DNA from: a virus
Direction: 5' to 3' (one strand)
IMG/VR virus record: IMGVR_UViG_3300049830_000158
Coordinates: 1-30,764 of that record
DNA length: 30,764 bases
Shown here piece after piece: positions 8,140-15,885 of this stretch (the stretch's first letter is position 1; each line of letters starts with the position of its first letter). The translations under genes and the position numbers were made by a program. The notes below the pieces were generated by a model. It made no database searches. It had not been told where the DNA came from and was given only the letters and a program-made list of their open reading frames with translations.

Positions 8140-8647
8140 CTGAACAAACTTCTGGATGAGATTTTAATAAATCTTGGACAATCTTATTTGAATCCGAGGG
8201 AGTGATATAATCAAGCTCCTTCGGTACATCTATTTTAGCTACCCTACAAACTCTCATAGAGAATTCTGAGCAGATAAATTCTTTATCTCTGTTCCTTACG
8301 TTAACTTCGAAGTGGAATGCTTTTTTAATCCCTATTAAGAGAATAGCAAGTCTATCGTATTCTTTGCCTTTGTTTTGTTGAATAAACGTAATTATATCTA
8401 CGAACTCTTCATCAGTACATTTTATTAAATACTCTTCAACTATGATATTATCTTCTTTGAATATCTCATAGCTTACTTCATTAACGTACCCATGAGAAGC
8501 CTGAGATACGACTTCCACTCCGCTTATTGAGCAAGTATGTCTTATATAGACGTGAGAATAATCTCTTTTTTCACCCTCTTGGATCATCTTACTGCCTATT
8601 TTCCATGGACTTCTAGATCTTGAATAGCCGATTATAAATGTTTTCAT
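8126..8647 (-). CDS. Permuted papain-like hydrolase (YiiX / NlpC-P60 type)
   Basis: 173 residues. His32 in the motif YSHVYI and Cys126 in FICSEF, followed by TPSDSNKIVQDL near residue 149, are the order seen in circularly permuted papain-like enzymes (YiiX/G6R group), where His precedes Cys. A Tyr-Asp pair at about 97-98 fits the strand between them. No signal peptide or membrane segment is seen. Such enzymes cut peptide or amide bonds in peptidoglycan, or lipids or protein conjugates. A lysis or cell-entry role is plausible for this phage. The ATG overlaps the stop of the previous gene by one base (TAATG), placing it at the end of the fibre unit. Confidence 0.65.
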   Translation of the reverse strand: MKTFIIGYSRSRSPWKIGSKMIQEGEKRDYSHVYIRHTCSISGVEVVSQASHGYVNEVSYEIFKEDNIIVEEYLIKCTDEEFVDIITFIQQNKGKEYDRLAILLIGIKKAFHFEVNVRNRDKEFICSEFSMRVCRVAKIDVPKELDYITPSDSNKIVQDLLKSHPEVCSVIEL

Positions 8648-9069
8648 TATACTAATACCTTGTGTAAATTGTAATTAATTGCGAAAGAAGAGGAGGCGGT
8701 GTTTATTGATGTATATACGACTCTCAGGTAAAGATTACCGTATACCTTCGCAGGATATGGCACTTCTACTGGAAAGGTAGAATCACCATTGGCAACAAGC
8801 CAACCTGACACGAATTTATTTAAGACAAATCCTGCACCATATCCCATAATGTTATCGGTATCAACGATTGCAAGATCTATTTTATCCCCAAATTTACCGC
8901 CTACAATAATAACTCTACCGCCAGTAATTAAGCAATCATCAAGAAGCTTGTAATCAATATTAGTTACCGCATTAGGAGCGCATGTCGCAGACACTCCGAT
9001 TCCATTAAAATTTAATTTACTTGCTTCGAAATCACTTACCTTTACTGGCTTATATGTCGAATTTAACAT
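8647..9069 (-). CDS. Small beta-rich structural protein, fibre-associated
   Basis: 140 residues from ATG 9069. This start is chosen over an upstream one at 9111 because GAGGTG lies five bases before it and the longer version would overlap the fibre gene by 41 bases. The stop codon of the fibre is one base upstream. The protein alternates beta strands with many Gly, Val, Asn and Thr (for example GGRVIIVGGKFGDKIDL), and ends in NYNLHKVLV. The composition suits a virion surface or fibre-tip protein. The family is not recognised, and the role is inferred from its place between a giant fibre and a hydrolase. Confidence 0.65.
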   Translation of the reverse strand: MLNSTYKPVKVSDFEASKLNFNGIGVSATCAPNAVTNIDYKLLDDCLITGGRVIIVGGKFGDKIDLAIVDTDNIMGYGAGFVLNKFVSGWLVANGDSTFPVEVPYPAKVYGNLYLRVVYTSINTASSSFAINYNLHKVLV

Positions 9070-9070
9070 A

Positions 9071-12000
9071 TTACACCTCAGTCCATTCAATATATAGGTC
9101 GAACGAACCACCAGTTATTGTGGCACCATTAAGGTTGATCGCTATCACCTCAGTAGTGCCTCTCAGAGTTATAGGCTGTTGACCAGCTTCACCACCGAGC
9201 ATAAATTCAAACGGTTGAATACCATTCGTAGTCGCGGTAGTAGGAAAATCCATTTTTGCAGATCTGACAGATCCTACTGATGTACCGACAGTAGGATTAG
9301 CAGTGTATGATCTAACAACGGCAGTAGCTGCTGCATTAGTAGAATCTAGAGGAACAGCAGTTGGAGTAGTTGAAGTCCCTCCAGTATTAGCCGTAGATCT
9401 CTTAATGACTACAACAGAAGTTCTAACGCCACTGGTAGAAGTACCAGAAATAGCGATTTTAGTTATTCTCACTGTTTTAGTAGCTGAGCCAGTTATCGTG
9501 AATATATCAGTTGCTGCGGCAACGGCGGCAACACTCGTTATTACTGCGGTATATGTAGCAGTAGTCGAGGCTCCGATAGATATAGGAAGAGTTGATTGGT
9601 TTGAAGCAAAGGTGACAGGTAAGGATGCTGACATCGTGGCCTGACCCAGAGAAAGCATTGAACCATTGACTTCATTTATAGATATTGGAGAGTACCCTAA
9701 ATTAGTAACTGCTGGTAGAGTTCCATAAGCAGTATTAATATTAAGAGTAGTCGTAGCTGATGCACCTGTATTTTGAAATGTTAAATTGAAATAATTACCA
9801 TTAGCGGAGAACGCACGAGAAAAAGGGACTCCAGCAGCTATCGAGAATACCCAATCGCTTACGATCCTAGTGCCAGCAAGATCAATATATTGTTTTATAT
9901 GAAACGTACCTGGCTGATCGGAAGTTAATAATAATGAAATTGTTTGTTGGTTAAATACCGTCTCTATTAAACCAGTAAAAGTAGCTGACGCCGCTAATTG
10001 AGTGGTTGTAGAATTTACAGAGGATAAAACGAATTGGGTAGCAGTTTGGACAACATTTAAACCGTTTAATCCTGTACCAGAATTTAAAGTATCAATATTA
10101 GCGCCAGTGGAGTCTACTAATTGAGTTTTCTGATTACCATTAGTTTGATTCGCAGAGGTACTTGCACCAGTAGGAAGAGGAAGTGAAGTCGCAGAAATAG
10201 GTTGAACCGTAGCTGACGAATCAGTTCTTAATGCTCCAGCAGTTGTTAACGAAAGAGGATTACTGGTGGCAGTCGTGTAAGTCGGAGCCGCAGTAGTTGT
10301 TGCGCCTAAAGATAATTCACCAGTTAAACCTGCAGTTGCAGCTCCCTGAGCCGTCATCGTAGTATTAGTAGCAATAGTAGCTAATGAAGCGTTCCCTGTC
10401 GTCTGTAAGGCACTAGTTGATGCGCCTGTTGGTAATGGTAAAGTCGCAACACTAATAGGTACTAAATCATTAGTAGCAACGGTTACGCGTAATGTACCAG
10501 AATCTCTTACCCCAGTATTAGTAGAAATGGCATTACCATTAAATTGAGTCAAGCTCGTAACGGCAGCTAAAGTGCTTGCTGGTTTCAATAATGAATTGAC
10601 AGAAGTATCTAATGCTAAGCCGTTTGTAGTACCGATATTAGCGGTTACAGTACTTAAAGGAGTTAACGTCGTAAGTTGAGCTGCTGTCAAAACAACAGGA
10701 ACTGATGCTGCTGCTAAGGCTTGTCCAAGAGCAGGGGTTTTAGTATCCATTGACGCTAATGAAGTATTACCCGTGGTTTGCAATGCACTCGTAGCTGGAG
10801 AAATCTCTACACCAGAAGCATCTCTCAAATTAACATGTAAACCACGCTGAGCAGTAAGCCTTAGGGCTCCAGTGGTGCCAGCAGTTAATGAAGGAGCCGT
10901 ATCTTGGAATACGCCGCCAACAGGTTGCTGAACGCTGGTTCCATAAGTAAATGCGGTTTTATCAGCAATACCAGTTTCAATCTGTATAGCATCGCCTTTA
11001 ATATTTACATCTAAGGCTCCGCTTGTAGATGTAATCGCATTCCCAGATCCGTCTTGTAATTTTGCAGGGATTGCGGTTTGATCCGTAGGGAATACGACTC
11101 TTTGGGTCTGAGCAGAGGTTGTACCTGCACCAAAATCTGCTACTCCAGAAGCGTTACCGAGAATAGCAGCAACTCTTAATGCAGCCGTTGCTACGCCAAA
11201 GCCATCAACTAATTTACTATCAATACTCGCTAAAGAAGTATTACCAGTAGTTTGTAGAGCAGATGTAGCTGCTCCAGTAGGAAGAGAAACGGTTCCTGAA
11301 ATATTTGTTATATTCCAAGTACCTGATTGGGTAGAAAGAATGTTAGAATCGTTTGATATAGTAAATCTTGGGATACCTAATCCACTTGCTCCTGTACCAG
11401 TAACTACATTGTTTCCGCCAAACTGAGCCACGTTTTGACTCAAAGATACAGATGAACCAATATCTACGAGTAGTCTGCCAGAAGAATCTAATTGAAGAGC
11501 TGCTTGTTGACCATTGGTCAGAGTAGGTAAGGTGGTATTAAATACTCCACCAGTTAATAATGAATTCGTTGCACTAGTCCCACCCGTTAATGAGCCTATA
11601 ACTGAGATTTGATTTGCACTTGTAGCGGCTCCAGATGGCAAAGGTAAAGATGCGGCAGCTATATTAACAGTGCTAGTGATAGACCCTAAAGTGGTAACTG
11701 CTGCTAATGTAGAAGAGGGTTTTAATAGACTATTAACACTTGTATCTAATGCTAAGCCATTTGTAGTCCCAATATTAGCAGTAATAGTTGATAAAGGAGT
11801 TAAAGTAGTTAATTGGGATGCAGTTAGAACCACGGGAACTGAGCTAGCAGCCAACGCCTGTCCAAGTGCAGGAGTTTTAGTGTCGATACTAGCTAAACTC
11901 GTATTCCCTGTAGTTTGCAGGGCACTTGTAGATGCATTTGTGGGAAGGGCTGAGCTGATTACGTTTACAGACACTTCACCAGAAGCATTTGTTTTAATTT

Positions 12001-13525
12001 TTCTGTCCGTGGTTCCGTCATTACCATAGATTAAAATATTATCAGTCGTATGATCTAAAGATACGTTTAAAGTAATACCTGATTTAATATTTACATCTAA
12101 AGCATTACTAGTAGAGCCAATTACATTGCCAGATCCATCAACTAACTGAGTTTTTTGACTACCATTAGTTTGATTAGCTGAAGTAGATGCCCCACTAGGT
12201 AATGGCAAAACAGTAGCCGAGATAGGTTGAACCACTCCGCTACTATCAACTAAAAGTCTAGTCGCGGTTACAGTTAATCCAGATGGTATTTTAGTATTGA
12301 GAGCAGAAAGCGTCGCTTCAGTAGCAACACCTGCAATAGTTCCAAGATTTGCGGTTATTGTTCCAGAAACTACCCACGGAGAGGTTCCTTGAGTTACGGG
12401 GATAGAAGTATTTGTAATATTGACATTCCATGTTCCTGATTGAACAGAAGATACGGAATCGGTTCCAGACGTTAATGTCCAAGTTCTACCCGTAGACCAT
12501 ATCCCACTTTGAGTAACGGCTTGAGTAGCTGGGAAATTATTAACGGAAACAGTTAGAGGAGAAGTAAGTTTAGAATCAATGCTTGCTAATGAGGTATTAC
12601 CAGTGGTTTGCAAAGCGCTAGTAGATGCATTTGTTGGTAATGGAAGAGTAGTTGCTGAAATAGGCTGAGTAGTCGCAGATCCGTCAACTGATAAGACACC
12701 AGTAGACGAAACCTTAAATGCGCGTAGATTGGTTCCGTCTGATCCTCCGACCATAGTCGCTGACGCAGGAATTGGAGTTCCAGTAGTAGATACAGAAGGA
12801 TTAGTGGCGTTAACCGTACCAGTGACGGCTATTGGGCTGGTTAACTTTGAATCAATAGAACTTAAAATAGTATTGGCAACAGTTTGTAGAGTACTTGTAC
12901 TTGCATTTGTTGGTAATGGAAGAGTAGTTGCTGAGATGGGTTGAACTACTGCTGAGCCGTCTACTTTCATAGCATTGGCAGATGTAATTATGACGCCACG
13001 TTTGATGCCAGTTTTCGTACCATCGCTAGAGCCCGTAATCATTACGGAGTCTGGATTTGTGGCGTCGAAGCCATCCATATCTACGCGAAGCCCGCCTGTA
13101 ATTTCAAAGGTTGCGCCTTCGACTTGAACAGGAAGGGGGAATTCAAGATATTCGCCATATTTATCAACTAATATACTTCTCTTGGCCACAATTGGTTCAC
13201 GAGAATATGTTGCGTTTTCGATATCTTTAGGGTCGATCTGACGCATGCTTTGATAAGCAGCTCTAATGGAAGCCCCATCAGCGACAAGGAATAGACTTAG
13301 CTTAAAGTAATCATTTATGGATGTCCCGATAGGACCTAATCTGACCTGAGTTTTTGACGTGACTTCTTTTACTTCAAGATCTAGAGTAGTCTGTGTAGAA
13401 GAACTTAAAGCTACCTTCATTTTGACATACAGACCGAAGGTGTTTGCTACCGAAATGTAGCCATTATCATCACCATTAGCCGTAACTACAGCTGGACCGT
13501 ATTGTTGCCAATTCCGTTCGTTCAT
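9071..13525 (-). CDS. Giant repeat-rich tail fibre or virion surface protein
   Basis: 1484 residues. Residues 1-170 form a non-repeated N-terminal domain that could attach to the virion. From about 180 to 1170 there are about nine copies of a motif near LPLPTGASTSALQTTGN followed by SLASIDSKL or similar, mixed with VTQSGTW/VQSGTWN units. Two 79-residue blocks at about 534-612 and 913-991 are nearly identical. The last 200 residues are non-repetitive beta (ending DLYIEWTEV). Ser, Thr, Ala and Val dominate and Cys is absent, typical of extracellular beta fibres. AGGAG precedes the ATG by seven bases, and promoter A lies 30-66 bases upstream. Receptor binding is the usual role. A decoration protein is the alternative. 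Confidence 0.75.
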   Translation of the reverse strand: MNERNWQQYGPAVVTANGDDNGYISVANTFGLYVKMKVALSSSTQTTLDLEVKEVTSKTQVRLGPIGTSINDYFKLSLFLVADGASIRAAYQSMRQIDPKDIENATYSREPIVAKRSILVDKYGEYLEFPLPVQVEGATFEITGGLRVDMDGFDATNPDSVMITGSSDGTKTGIKRGVIITSANAMKVDGSAVVQPISATTLPLPTNASTSTLQTVANTILSSIDSKLTSPIAVTGTVNATNPSVSTTGTPIPASATMVGGSDGTNLRAFKVSSTGVLSVDGSATTQPISATTLPLPTNASTSALQTTGNTSLASIDSKLTSPLTVSVNNFPATQAVTQSGIWSTGRTWTLTSGTDSVSSVQSGTWNVNITNTSIPVTQGTSPWVVSGTITANLGTIAGVATEATLSALNTKIPSGLTVTATRLLVDSSGVVQPISATVLPLPSGASTSANQTNGSQKTQLVDGSGNVIGSTSNALDVNIKSGITLNVSLDHTTDNILIYGNDGTTDRKIKTNASGEVSVNVISSALPTNASTSALQTTGNTSLASIDTKTPALGQALAASSVPVVLTASQLTTLTPLSTITANIGTTNGLALDTSVNSLLKPSSTLAAVTTLGSITSTVNIAAASLPLPSGAATSANQISVIGSLTGGTSATNSLLTGGVFNTTLPTLTNGQQAALQLDSSGRLLVDIGSSVSLSQNVAQFGGNNVVTGTGASGLGIPRFTISNDSNILSTQSGTWNITNISGTVSLPTGAATSALQTTGNTSLASIDSKLVDGFGVATAALRVAAILGNASGVADFGAGTTSAQTQRVVFPTDQTAIPAKLQDGSGNAITSTSGALDVNIKGDAIQIETGIADKTAFTYGTSVQQPVGGVFQDTAPSLTAGTTGALRLTAQRGLHVNLRDASGVEISPATSALQTTGNTSLASMDTKTPALGQALAAASVPVVLTAAQLTTLTPLSTVTANIGTTNGLALDTSVNSLLKPASTLAAVTSLTQFNGNAISTNTGVRDSGTLRVTVATNDLVPISVATLPLPTGASTSALQTTGNASLATIATNTTMTAQGAATAGLTGELSLGATTTAAPTYTTATSNPLSLTTAGALRTDSSATVQPISATSLPLPTGASTSANQTNGNQKTQLVDSTGANIDTLNSGTGLNGLNVVQTATQFVLSSVNSTTTQLAASATFTGLIETVFNQQTISLLLTSDQPGTFHIKQYIDLAGTRIVSDWVFSIAAGVPFSRAFSANGNYFNLTFQNTGASATTTLNINTAYGTLPAVTNLGYSPISINEVNGSMLSLGQATMSASLPVTFASNQSTLPISIGASTTATYTAVITSVAAVAAATDIFTITGSATKTVRITKIAISGTSTSGVRTSVVVIKRSTANTGGTSTTPTAVPLDSTNAAATAVVRSYTANPTVGTSVGSVRSAKMDFPTTATTNGIQPFEFMLGGEAGQQPITLRGTTEVIAINLNGATITGGSFDLYIEWTEV
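10552..10789 (-). repeat. 79-residue coding repeat in the fibre, copy 2
   Basis: It encodes a block from ALQTTGNTSLASMDTKTPAL to LLKPASTLAAVTSL. It matches the block at 11689-11927 almost residue for residue, while the DNA differs at many third codon positions. Confidence 0.85.
11689..11927 (-). repeat. 79-residue coding repeat in the fibre, copy 1
   Basis: It encodes a block from ALQTTGNTSLASIDTKTPAL to LLKPSSTLAAVTTL, with only a few conservative changes (Ile/Met, Ser/Ala, Ile/Val) from the copy at 10552-10789. Confidence 0.85.
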
Positions 13526-13554
13526 TAAAATTCTCCTAGCCTAACCCATAGACA

Positions 13555-13591
13555 ATATTAAGTTTTTGACTTAAGTCGTTGATTTTACTTA
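13555..13591 (-). promoter_or_regulatory. Late-type bipartite promoter, copy A
   Basis: TAAGTAAAATCAACGACTTA at 13591-13572 on the minus strand is identical over 20 bases to copy B at 23531-23512. ATCAAC (13583-13578) is followed after 17 bases by TAATAT (13560-13555). Transcription should start near 13548, leaving a leader of about 22 bases with AGGAG ahead of the fibre ATG. A ten-base palindrome GACTTAAGTC overlaps the box at 13568-13577. Confidence 0.8.
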
Positions 13592-13603
13592 ATAAATAAT
13601 CGC

Positions 13604-13631
13604 TTGTATTTTCGTAATATTATGCTATTCT
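13604..13631 (+). promoter_or_regulatory. Extended -10 promoter for the plus-strand block
   Basis: TGCTATTCT at 13623-13631 is an extended -10 element; a weak -35 (TTGTAT, 13604-13609) lies 16 bases before TATTCT. Transcription would begin near 13638, about 11 bases before the ATG at 13649, just leaving room for GGAGA. TTGACT at 13566-13571 is a possible alternative -35 but has a poor partner. Confidence 0.5.
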
Positions 13632-13648
13632 GTATGAGTTGGAGACGT

Positions 13649-13828
13649 ATGGATAAAATCAAAAAGCTCATAGAATTGAAGTTGGATATCCTAAGCCATT
13701 GCAAGAAAACCGTAATGAAAACTTATGTAACTGGGTCCATTAAAGAGCAGCAGGAAAAGCAGATAGAAAGACTGACTAAAGAATTGACAGATCTTAAGGT
13801 AAAACCGTCCATAATTGAAAAGGCGTAA
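13649..13828 (+). CDS. Small coiled-coil protein, unknown
   Basis: 59 residues from ATG 13649, chosen because TTGGAGA lies just ahead; an in-frame TTG at 13604 would place the start inside the promoter. It begins MDKIKKLIELKLDILSHCKK and is Lys/Glu/Leu-rich with heptads through residue 50, so probably a short helical hairpin or dimer. It is the first gene of the plus-strand block, and its TAA is directly followed by the ATG of the PDZ gene. The family is not recognised. Confidence 0.65.
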   Translation: MDKIKKLIELKLDILSHCKKTVMKTYVTGSIKEQQEKQIERLTKELTDLKVKPSIIEKA

Positions 13829-14302
13829 ATGTCTAAGCTTTACTTATTTTTAACCATATCAATTATGTTGCATTTGGCAGCTTTTATATCACTTGACAAG
13901 ACTGAGCCGATTAAACAAGATTCTATTGAAATTACGGTTGAAAGTAAGGGCGACTCTGATACTAATCAAATAACGTCCGATATTATCCCTAAAGAAGAAG
14001 ATGGGAATAGTGAAGAGATTCCTTCAGATAAAGGCTATTACGGTATTGGAATTACGAGCCGTGATCATTTCGTTGATGGGCGATTCGTAGTCGAGATTTT
14101 AATGGTTAGCTTTGGATATCCAGCTGATTTGGCTGGATTACAGTCTGGTGATATCATTATCGAAGTTAACGGGATGCCTATTACTACTGGTCAAGAGATT
14201 AAAGGCGAGGGTAAAACCTCTTTAACCTTGAAGGTTAAGAAAAGAAATGGTATGATTACATTCATGCGATTAACTCGTGATTTTATCAGGACGGAAAACT
14301 AA
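13829..14302 (+). CDS. Membrane-anchored PDZ-domain protein
   Basis: 157 residues. A single hydrophobic segment at about 4-22 (LYLFLTISIMLHLAAFI) is followed by an acidic, Ser-rich linker (about 25-68) and a PDZ-like domain at about 70-150. The domain contains YGIGI, the carboxylate-loop-like SFGYPADLAGLQSGDIIIEV and a following NG, which is the typical 'A.AGL..GD.I..vNG' pattern. PDZ domains bind protein C-termini or internal turns. The topology suggests that the domain faces the periplasm or outer surface. There is no protease domain on this protein, but a membrane-anchored trypsin-like protease is encoded in the same block at 18896. The stop overlaps the next ATG by one base (TAATG). Confidence 0.8.
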   Translation: MSKLYLFLTISIMLHLAAFISLDKTEPIKQDSIEITVESKGDSDTNQITSDIIPKEEDGNSEEIPSDKGYYGIGITSRDHFVDGRFVVEILMVSFGYPADLAGLQSGDIIIEVNGMPITTGQEIKGEGKTSLTLKVKKRNGMITFMRLTRDFIRTEN

Positions 14303-14898
14303 TGGATGCTTTTGATATCAAAGTCAATGAAATTGAATTCAAGTATATGGCTGACGATGTTAGTCTTGAGAAGTTCAATGAAATGGCTGAGAGTTTAAAT
14401 CCAATAGAATACAAAGAAGTTAGTTCTTGGGATACTTATTTCAGTGGCGACGGATTGCCATTTGAATTTATCAGGTATCGACAAGGCAATACTCCTGAGT
14501 TAACGATTAAGATTAAGAAAAAAGACACGAACAATAATAGCCGAATTGAGTATGATGTTCCTTTGAGCGGGAATACGCCTAAGAAATTACTTAGCTTACT
14601 AGTTAAGGGATTTTGTAGCGCGTTTGGATTTACCGAGAATTTTAGCGTACATAAGTACTGCAGTATTTATTTTTATGAAAAAGTGGATATGGTATTCTAT
14701 ATATGCTACAATAAGTCGATGAGAGAAATCGGTCGTTTTATCGAGATCGAGTACAGAAAAGATGTACCATGCAGCAGCGAGGAAGAAGCAATGAACGTAG
14801 TTAAAGAATTTGAACAACATCTACTTAAATTTGATATATCAGCAGCCAATCGTACTAAGCGTTCCTTATGGGAACGATATCGCAATAGCAATAAATAA
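14302..14898 (+). CDS. CYTH-like triphosphate tunnel metalloenzyme
   Basis: 198 residues. The N-terminal motif Glu10-Ile-Glu12-Phe-Lys14 is the ExExK signature of the CYTH superfamily. Later strands carry the expected pairs of basic and acidic residues: FIRYRQG near 58, TIKIKKK near 69, RIEYDV near 83, and GRFIEIEYRK near 143. The C-terminal helix region ends in RSLWERYRNSNK. CYTH proteins use a beta tunnel to bind a triphosphate and metal ions, and include class IV adenylate cyclases, thiamine triphosphatases, inorganic triphosphatases and RNA 5' triphosphatases. Which substrate this one uses cannot be told. The gene sits between the PDZ gene and the ribonucleotide reductase genes. Confidence 0.75.
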   Translation: MDAFDIKVNEIEFKYMADDVSLEKFNEMAESLNPIEYKEVSSWDTYFSGDGLPFEFIRYRQGNTPELTIKIKKKDTNNNSRIEYDVPLSGNTPKKLLSLLVKGFCSAFGFTENFSVHKYCSIYFYEKVDMVFYICYNKSMREIGRFIEIEYRKDVPCSSEEEAMNVVKEFEQHLLKFDISAANRTKRSLWERYRNSNK

Positions 14899-14922
14899 TA
14901 CATTTTAATACAGAGGAGATCT

Positions 14923-15885
14923 ATGGGGATTCTAGTGCCTAGGATGGAATATGGACCGTTCGAGTATCCAATATTCTATGATTTTTGGGAAAAGCAACAA
15001 TCAGCTCACTGGCTACATAGTGAAATATCTATGGCTAGTGACATTAATGACTGGAAAATAGTTCTGAGTGATAAAGAAAGACATTTGATCGGGTCAGTCC
15101 TTAAAGGATTTACTCAATCGGAGATTTTTATCGGTAATGATTACTGGGTAAAAGTAGCTCGTAATTTCAAAAAGCCTGAGATTCAGATGATGGCTACAAC
15201 CTTCTCAGCATTTGAATCTATCCATGCGGCTTCATATTCTTATCTAGAAGAATCATTAGGCATTCAAAACTATAAGAGCTTTCTTGAGGAACCTACGGCA
15301 AAGGCTAAGATCGAGCGTTTAATGAAAACTAAGGGTAAATCTAAAGAAGAGATGGCTTTGTCGCTAGCTATCTTTTCTGGATTCAATGAAGGCGTAAATC
15401 TATTCAGCAGCTTTGCCGTACTTCTTAACTTCAGCCGTTTTAATAAGCTAAAAGGCGTAGGACAAATCATAGCATTTTCTATTGCTGACGAGACTTTACA
15501 TTCTAAGGCAGGTATCGAATTATTTAATATTTTAATGAAAGAAAATCCTGAGATTAAAACAGAAGCTTTTAATGAAAAGGTATTAGAGGCTGCACGACTA
15601 ACTATTGAATTAGAAGATGCTTTTTTAGAACAAGCCTTTAAATTAGGTGATATCGAAGGCTTATCCTTATCAGATATGAAGAACTTCATCAGGAATAAAT
15701 GTAATGAAAAGTTAGTCGAAATGGGTTTCCCTAAGAATTGGAAAAATGTTAATAAGGAATCATTGGACAGAATGCAGTGGTTTGATGTACTCTCAAATAG
15801 CAACTTAGGGCATCAGGACTTTTTCAGTGGTCGGGTCTCGACCTACTCTAAAGGAATACAAGATTGGAACGAGGTATTTGAATGA
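14923..15885 (+). CDS. nrdB: Class I ribonucleotide reductase, small (radical) subunit
   Basis: 320 residues. It makes the radical used by the large subunit to reduce ribonucleotides to deoxyribonucleotides. The metal ligand pattern is present: Glu67, Glu98, His101, Glu156, Glu190 and His193 (FESIH, FNEGVNLF and ADETLH). The radical Tyr is Tyr105, four residues after His101 as in E. coli. The first ligand is Glu instead of the usual Asp84; spacing to Glu98 (31 residues) matches E. coli Asp84-Glu115. It is shorter than E. coli NrdB (376). AGAGGAGA precedes the ATG. The stop overlaps the start of the large subunit gene (ATGA), so the two are coupled. Confidence 0.92.
   Translation: MGILVPRMEYGPFEYPIFYDFWEKQQSAHWLHSEISMASDINDWKIVLSDKERHLIGSVLKGFTQSEIFIGNDYWVKVARNFKKPEIQMMATTFSAFESIHAASYSYLEESLGIQNYKSFLEEPTAKAKIERLMKTKGKSKEEMALSLAIFSGFNEGVNLFSSFAVLLNFSRFNKLKGVGQIIAFSIADETLHSKAGIELFNILMKENPEIKTEAFNEKVLEAARLTIELEDAFLEQAFKLGDIEGLSLSDMKNFIRNKCNEKLVEMGFPKNWKNVNKESLDRMQWFDVLSNSNLGHQDFFSGRVSTYSKGIQDWNEVFE

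Noticed and set aside
8647-9111. Longer start at 9111 for the small protein after the fibre.
   Set aside because: It would overlap the fibre by 41 bases and lacks a ribosome binding site; ATG 9069 has GAGGTG in place.
9303-12944. Several plus-strand open frames of 70-120 codons opposite the fibre gene.
   Set aside because: They are Val/Ala/Thr-rich antisense readings of the repeats, with no ribosome binding sites or promoters.
13566-13600. TTGACT at 13566 as a -35 box for the plus-strand block.
   Set aside because: No good -10 lies 16-18 bases after it; the extended -10 at 13623 is a better candidate, although both are modest.
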